Below, piece by piece: positions 60,088 through 64,000 of a DNA stretch of 64,000 nt. Every line of letters begins with the position of its first letter. The stretch's first letter is position 1. The notes below the pieces were generated by a model. That model had not been told where the DNA came from, searched no databases, and saw only the letters and a list, made by a program, of their open reading frames with translations. Made by a program: the position numbers and the translations under genes. This DNA is from Trebonia sp963771985. Its GTDB lineage: Bacteria > Actinomycetota > Actinomycetes > Streptosporangiales > Streptosporangiaceae. The stretch spans positions 248,001 through 312,000 of the forward strand of contig CAVYVO010000002.1 in assembly GCA_963771985.1 (NCBI GenBank). The letters are read 5' to 3'.

Positions 60088-61199
60088 GCCTGCCGCCCGC
60101 CGCGTTCTAGTGCCTCCGCGGCGGCCGCCCGGTGCGGGTGGCCGGGCGGGAGCCTGTCCGCCAGGATCGCCGCGGCGCGGGCGGTCAGCTCCGCCGCCTC
60201 GGCCTCCCGGCCCTGGCCCGCGACAGCCGCGGCCAGGTTCAGCAAGGTCAGGCCAACCTCGGCGTCCTCCGGCCCGAGGACAGTCGTGAGGATCTCCAGC
60301 GATCGGCGGCCCAGCGACTCGGCCTGCGCGAAGTCGCCCTGGTCACCGTGCAGGACAGCGAGGTTGGCGAGTGTCATGGCGACCTCGAAATGTTCGGGCC
60401 CGTAGCTGTCTTCGAACACCGTCAGGGCGCGGCGGTAGGACCGCTCCGCGTCATCGGAGCGCCCGGCGAGATGGTAGAGGGCGCCCAGAGCGTTCAGGTC
60501 GCCGGCGACGTCGGGGTGGCCAGAGCCGAGCGCTTCAGCCCGCAGGGCGGCGCCCCGTTCGGCCAGCGGGATCCCGGTGGCGGTGTCGCCCCGCGAATGA
60601 GCCAGGCCGCCGAGGTTGTGCAGCAGCCCGGCCTCGAGCAGCGGGTCCGGGTCGGCCAGGGCCGCCACGGCGGCCGCTGCCCGCCGGTAGGCGTCCTCCG
60701 CGGCGTCGAAGTCCGACGCGTACTTGTACACGATGCCCAGGGCGTTGGCCGCCGAGGCGACGGCCAGCGACGCTTCCCCCAAAGCCGCCGATACCCGGTC
60801 AAGCACGGCACGCAGCCGTGCCGCGGCCCCGGTGAAGTCCCCGGTCAGCCGCTCTAGCCCGGCCAGCCGTTCCTGCGCCTGGGACCAGACCATCAGGGTG
60901 TCGTCGTCCGCGTCCTCCGCCACGGCGTCGTCGAGGATGGCGATCGCCGCGGCGATCGTGGCCCTTGCGTCGTCGAAGCGGCCGAGGGCTTCTTCGATTT
61001 CCGCGTGCGCCACCAGGACGGCGGCCGCATCCAGTCCGCCGCGCAGCCCGGCAGCCTCCAGCGTGGCCAGTCCCTGGCTCGTGAGGCCTAGCGCCTCCGA
61101 TGAGTTTCCCTCGTCCAGCGCGGCTAGCGCCTGATCTCGCAAGCCCAGCGCCTCATCAGCCGCGGCGCCGGGGGCTGTAGCCGGTTCGCAATCCATCAT
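60084..61199 (-). CDS. Tetratricopeptide-repeat protein
   Basis: A 371-aa all-helical protein with about eight TPR/Tpr_12-type helix pairs. The best repeats are ANALGIVYKYASDFDAAEDA, HNLGGLAHSRGDTATGIPLA, NALGALYHLAGRSDDAERSY and ANLAVLHGDQGDFAQAESLG. There is no signal, membrane segment, HTH or ATPase domain, so it is a cytosolic scaffold or peptide-binding protein. It follows a small repeat peptide gene by 72 bases and is coupled to the MFS gene. Confidence 0.87.
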   Translation of the reverse strand: MMDCEPATAPGAAADEALGLRDQALAALDEGNSSEALGLTSQGLATLEAAGLRGGLDAAAVLVAHAEIEEALGRFDDARATIAAAIAILDDAVAEDADDDTLMVWSQAQERLAGLERLTGDFTGAAARLRAVLDRVSAALGEASLAVASAANALGIVYKYASDFDAAEDAYRRAAAAVAALADPDPLLEAGLLHNLGGLAHSRGDTATGIPLAERGAALRAEALGSGHPDVAGDLNALGALYHLAGRSDDAERSYRRALTVFEDSYGPEHFEVAMTLANLAVLHGDQGDFAQAESLGRRSLEILTTVLGPEDAEVGLTLLNLAAAVAGQGREAEAAELTARAAAILADRLPPGHPHRAAAAEALERGGRQA

Positions 61200-61271
61200 C
61201 GTGTCTCAGGTAGTGGCCCCCTGCCCGGCCGCTGAACGGCCAGGGCAGGGGACCGCCACCGTACTTTCCGG

Positions 61272-61397
61272 TCAGGCGCGGCCCGCGACGGCCCGGGAGT
61301 GGTTGCTGGTCAGGGCCCGGGCGACGGCCCGGGAGTGGTTGCTGGTCAGGGCCCGGACCGCAGCCCGGCGGATGTTCTGGCCTTCTCGTGCGCCCAT
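61272..61397 (-). CDS. 41-aa peptide with two identical 12-residue repeats
   Basis: MGAREGQNIRRAAV, then RALTSNHSRAVA twice, then GRA. The repeat unit is 36 bases and virtually identical in both copies. GGGAG lies about 8 bases before the ATG. There is no signal peptide or Cys. It sits between the kinase (132 bases upstream) and the TPR gene (72 bases downstream) on the same strand. It could be a signalling, substrate or precursor peptide, or a kinase substrate (the repeats offer Thr and Ser), but no family is recognised. Confidence 0.5.
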   Translation of the reverse strand: MGAREGQNIRRAAVRALTSNHSRAVARALTSNHSRAVAGRA

Positions 61398-61528
61398 GAT
61401 GTTCTCCCGTCCTCTTCGAGGTCTGCTGGAATGTCCAGCCTCAGGTGACAGTCTGCCGGGAGCCCGGGGCACCGGCCACCAGATTGGTACCACTGCGGGC
61501 ACGGTGGCTGGCACCACACCGGCCGCCG

Positions 61529-63118
61529 CTATCCGCCGAACTGCGACGTCCGTGATTCGTTGTAGCCGAGGGCGGCCATGCACTGGTATGTGCGCACGCC
61601 GCTGTCGTAGGCCGCCTCGTCGGGCGGGACCACCTGGATCATCCACTGGCCCCGCGGGATCAGCCGCGCGCGGCCCGCCCGGGAGCGGAGCATCACCGCG
61701 TACGAGCAGACGGCGCGCACGGCCGGGCTGGCCTGCACGGTGTTGACGTCGAAGGACGCCGCATCGGACGGCATGATCCCGATCGCGAACGTCTGCCATG
61801 TGTGCGGCCCTCTGCAGGGCAGGGCGCTGGGGGTGGAGACCACGCCGTTGATCTCATCCAGCCCATCCCAGCACTCCGGCGCCGCCGGGCAGCGCGCGCC
61901 CGCGCCCGCCACCGACGCCGCCGGGCAGTGGCTGATCGTCGTGGCGATCCCGAACGCGCCGATCGCCCCCGCCGCTCCTGTCCGCGCCGCCGTCCCGGCA
62001 CTGCCCGCGGTCCCTGTGACGGCCGGGGCGCCGGGCTCGAGGAGGCGGACGCCGACGATCAGGGCAGCGAGCACCACGAGGACAAGGCCGCCGCCCGCGA
62101 CCGCGGCCATGCCCCAGGGACGCCAGCGCTTAGTTGTGGCCGCGGCCAGCGCACTATGGTCCGATGGCTCTGTTTCCGCCCCGTGTCCCGTTGGCATGGA
62201 GCGGACCGCGGGCATGACCGTGGACGCCGGTGCCACGTCCGGCCGCCGAGCCACCGGGACAGGCCGCGGCGCCATGGTGGCGACCGGGGGCCGGGTCGGC
62301 TGTCCTAGGAGCGCCGCGAGCTCATCCCGGAGGGCGGCCGCGCTGGGCAGCCGCTGCGCCGGGTCGGCCGCCAGGCACTGGCGGAGGATGGCGAGCATCG
62401 CCGGCGGCACGCCGGGGATGTCATCGACCGGCTGTAGGTGCATCGCGAGGATCGTCATCACGCCTGGCGATCTCCCGTCGGCGGGGAACCGCGGCGGCCG
62501 GCCCGCCATCAGCGCGTACAGGGTGGCGGCCAGAGAGTAGATGTCCGCGGCCGGCGTGGGCTCCGCGGCGTCGAAGCTCTCTGGCGGCGCGTACGCCGGG
62601 GTCAGCGCCTCACGGGTCACCGACTGCTCGCCGCCCGCCGCGACGATCGAGGCCAGCCCGAAGTCTGACAGGCCTACGATGCCGTAGCGGTTGATCAGGA
62701 TGTTCGCCGGCTTGATGTCGCGGTGCAAGATGCCTGACGCGTGTGCCGCGGCGAGCGCGTCGGCCAGGCCGACGCCGAGCTGGCAGACATGCATCGCGCT
62801 CATCGGGCCGTCGCGGCGCACCGCGTCGTTGAGCGAGCCGTCCGGGCACAGTTCCATCACCAGGTACGGCCGCCCGTCTCGCAGCATGCCCGCGTCGTAT
62901 ACGTCGATGACGTTCGGATGCCCGGACAGCCGCCCGGCCGCCGTTACCTCGCGGAAGAAGCGCCGCTGGTCGCGCTCGGTGTGCAGCACCCGGCTGTCCA
63001 CCTTCACGGCCGTCTCGCGGCCCACCGCCACCTGCCAGGTCCGGTAGACGGTGGCGAAGCCGCCCGAGCCGAGGACCCCGGTAACGGTATGCCCGGGAAT
63101 GTCTGGCGCCGCGATCAC
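61529..63118 (-). CDS. Transmembrane Ser/Thr protein kinase
   Basis: A 529-aa PknB-type kinase. Kinase domain at about 10-270: GSGGFATVY (glycine loop), the Lys in TAVKVDSR, HRDIKPANILIN, SDFGLASIVAAGG and TPAYAPPESFDAAEPTPAAD. A Pro/Ala juxtamembrane linker is followed by a TM helix at about 343-362 (MAAVAGGGLVLVVLAALIVG) and an outer domain with at least five Cys (SHCPAASV, ARCPAAPECW, LPCRGPHTWQTFAIG, RAVCSYA, TYQCMAALGY), resembling the septum-formation domain of other actinobacterial membrane proteins. The start overlaps the end of the SWIM gene (ATGA). Confidence 0.9.
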   Translation of the reverse strand: MIAAPDIPGHTVTGVLGSGGFATVYRTWQVAVGRETAVKVDSRVLHTERDQRRFFREVTAAGRLSGHPNVIDVYDAGMLRDGRPYLVMELCPDGSLNDAVRRDGPMSAMHVCQLGVGLADALAAAHASGILHRDIKPANILINRYGIVGLSDFGLASIVAAGGEQSVTREALTPAYAPPESFDAAEPTPAADIYSLAATLYALMAGRPPRFPADGRSPGVMTILAMHLQPVDDIPGVPPAMLAILRQCLAADPAQRLPSAAALRDELAALLGQPTRPPVATMAPRPVPVARRPDVAPASTVMPAVRSMPTGHGAETEPSDHSALAAATTKRWRPWGMAAVAGGGLVLVVLAALIVGVRLLEPGAPAVTGTAGSAGTAARTGAAGAIGAFGIATTISHCPAASVAGAGARCPAAPECWDGLDEINGVVSTPSALPCRGPHTWQTFAIGIMPSDAASFDVNTVQASPAVRAVCSYAVMLRSRAGRARLIPRGQWMIQVVPPDEAAYDSGVRTYQCMAALGYNESRTSQFGG

Positions 63119-64000
63119 AGCGCCGCGACGGCCCGGGCCGGGTCGGCCTCCGGCGGCCCGCTTGGCTCCCAGCCGCCGTCCGAACGCGCGTACGGATACC
63201 AGCGCAGGTCACGACCGAGCCGCAGCTGCAGGCGGCCGGCGGTAACCCGGTTGCCCGCGACGCTTTCCGCGGCGCCCGTCTTCGAACGCAGCACGTTCCG
63301 CGCCGCCTTAAGCAGGTCGCCGGACTCCGGCTCTTCCGCGACCGGGTCCCATTCGCCGTGCAGCAGTTCAAGGCCGGCCAAGCCGCCGTGCCGCCAGGCA
63401 AGTGCCTGCCTGGCGAGTTCGCGGCCGCCGATCCCGGAGCGCGCGGCTATCGGCCCGAACGCCGGCGTGCCCAGCGCCCGGGCCGCCCTGCGCGCGAGAT
63501 CCGCATCAGTACTGAGACCTAGCCCGGCGTCGGCGCTGAGTCCCACGGCCATCTCCCACGCCCTGGCAGCGGCGTCCGCCGCCAGCTCCAGCAGGTCGCT
63601 GCCCAGTCCCGCCCGCCAGGCCGGCGGATCCACCGGGAGAGCGGCGGGCTGCCCGGGATGTGCGGGCGGCAACGGCGGGGCCGGGATCTCCGCCCGCGGC
63701 ACCGGCGCGTCGAAGGCCTCCCTGGCATCCACGCCCACGTCGTCGTGAGCAGCCCGCCCGGTGCCAGCCCGCGCGCCGGCGGCCGCGCCGGCACGCGCTT
63801 CGCCGGGCGCGCCGCGTCGCCGCGTCCGCACCCCGGCCAGCACTTGGTCGCGGGTGCGGCCACGCAGCAGCAACAGGACGAACGGGTCGGCGTCCAGCGC
63901 GTCGGCCACGAGGTAGCAGGCGGCCGCCGAGTGCTTACACGGGTCCGCGTCGTCCGGACAGCTGCACCGCGGGCCGATCTCCCCGCCGCCCGGCAGCAGG
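63115..64000 (-). CDS. SWIM zinc-finger protein (5' end outside window)
   Basis: The visible part, about 295 codons, begins in the SWIM motif: GEIGPRCSCPDDADPCKHSA is C-x-C-x6-C-x-H followed by AAACYLVADALDADPFVLLL. The rest is a long helical region (DLLELAADAAARAWEMAVGL, ARRAARALGTPAFGPIAARS) with a Pro/Ala linker. SWIM domains bind nucleic acid or protein; in many actinobacteria such genes lie beside ATPase or SNF2-type helicase genes. Here it is followed by the kinase, overlapping by 4 bases. An internal ATG at 63909 is not the start. Confidence 0.85.
   Translation of the reverse strand, partial: LLPGGGEIGPRCSCPDDADPCKHSAAACYLVADALDADPFVLLLLRGRTRDQVLAGVRTRRRGAPGEARAGAAAGARAGTGRAAHDDVGVDAREAFDAPVPRAEIPAPPLPPAHPGQPAALPVDPPAWRAGLGSDLLELAADAAARAWEMAVGLSADAGLGLSTDADLARRAARALGTPAFGPIAARSGIGGRELARQALAWRHGGLAGLELLHGEWDPVAEEPESGDLLKAARNVLRSKTGAAESVAGNRVTAGRLQLRLGRDLRWYPYARSDGGWEPSGPPEADPARAVAAL

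Overview
The window is chromosomal DNA of a very GC-rich actinobacterium, with strong third-position G/C, many GTG starts and ATGA/GTGA gene overlaps. Three things place it there. One is a complete ergothioneine core (EgtA, EgtB, EgtC, EgtD). Another is the actinobacterial cell-division pair SteA/SteB next to MurJ. The third is a set of families typical of mycothiol- and F420-using actinomycetes: an Rv2466c-like DsbA protein, a deazaflavin-type nitroreductase, a MhuD-like heme oxygenase domain and SigK/RskA. A soil actinomycete (Streptosporangiales-like or similar) fits; the sequence alone does not give a genus.

Layout. 0-6.4 kb: a truncated histidine phosphatase, a secreted subtilisin, an SCP2 protein, then the housekeeping operon 59-aa protein/tlyA/nadK/recN, in which tlyA carries a one-base frameshift. 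6.4-11.5 kb: a universal stress protein, a Tat-exported peptide and a DUF4331 protein behind a SigK-like promoter, facing the BI-1/GNAT/sigK/rskA operon. 11.5-15.9 kb: an epimerase and a nitroreductase converging on each other, a TetR regulator with operator-like palindromes, a lipoprotein and a three-repeat secreted protein. 15.9-19.9 kb: a four-gene operon (LigB-type dioxygenase, amidohydrolase, MetE-like protein, RraA-like protein) that looks like extradiol aromatic catabolism. 20.6-25.2 kb: a MhuD-methyltransferase fusion and two divergent paralogous membrane proteins. 25.2-29.7 kb: egtABCD. 29.9-32.5 kb: two SDR proteins and selD. 32.5-39 kb: steA, steB, a MraY/WecA-like protein, murJ, a glycosyltransferase and a NUDIX hydrolase. 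In many actinobacteria steA/steB directly follow recN; here about 26 kb lies between them.

39-58 kb is mixed accessory DNA: PRC-barrel and cold-shock proteins, glycerate kinase, a P450/ferredoxin pair beside a PadR regulator, signal peptidase, ureide catabolism (hyi, allB, alc), a large LuxR-family ATPase regulator and a cupin protein. It also holds several broken genes: DinB/DUF664, phosphotransferase, a small protein fused into a cyclase, a beta-lactamase with an in-frame stop, and a GrpB copy. 58-64 kb holds an Rv2466c-like protein and, on the minus strand, a unidirectional set: SWIM zinc-finger protein, Ser/Thr kinase, a 41-aa peptide with two 12-residue repeats, a TPR protein and an MFS transporter.

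Two non-coding patterns stand out. A G-run palindrome (core GGGGGGTCGTCCCCCC) occurs six times in the first 28.4 kb, each time read in frame inside or at the end of a gene (nadK twice, rraA-like, metE-like, egtC, egtB). A second element, a GC block plus a 66-nt AT-rich block, occurs at 20.3 kb and 57.4 kb. No rRNA, CRISPR array, intact insertion sequence or convincing tRNA was seen.
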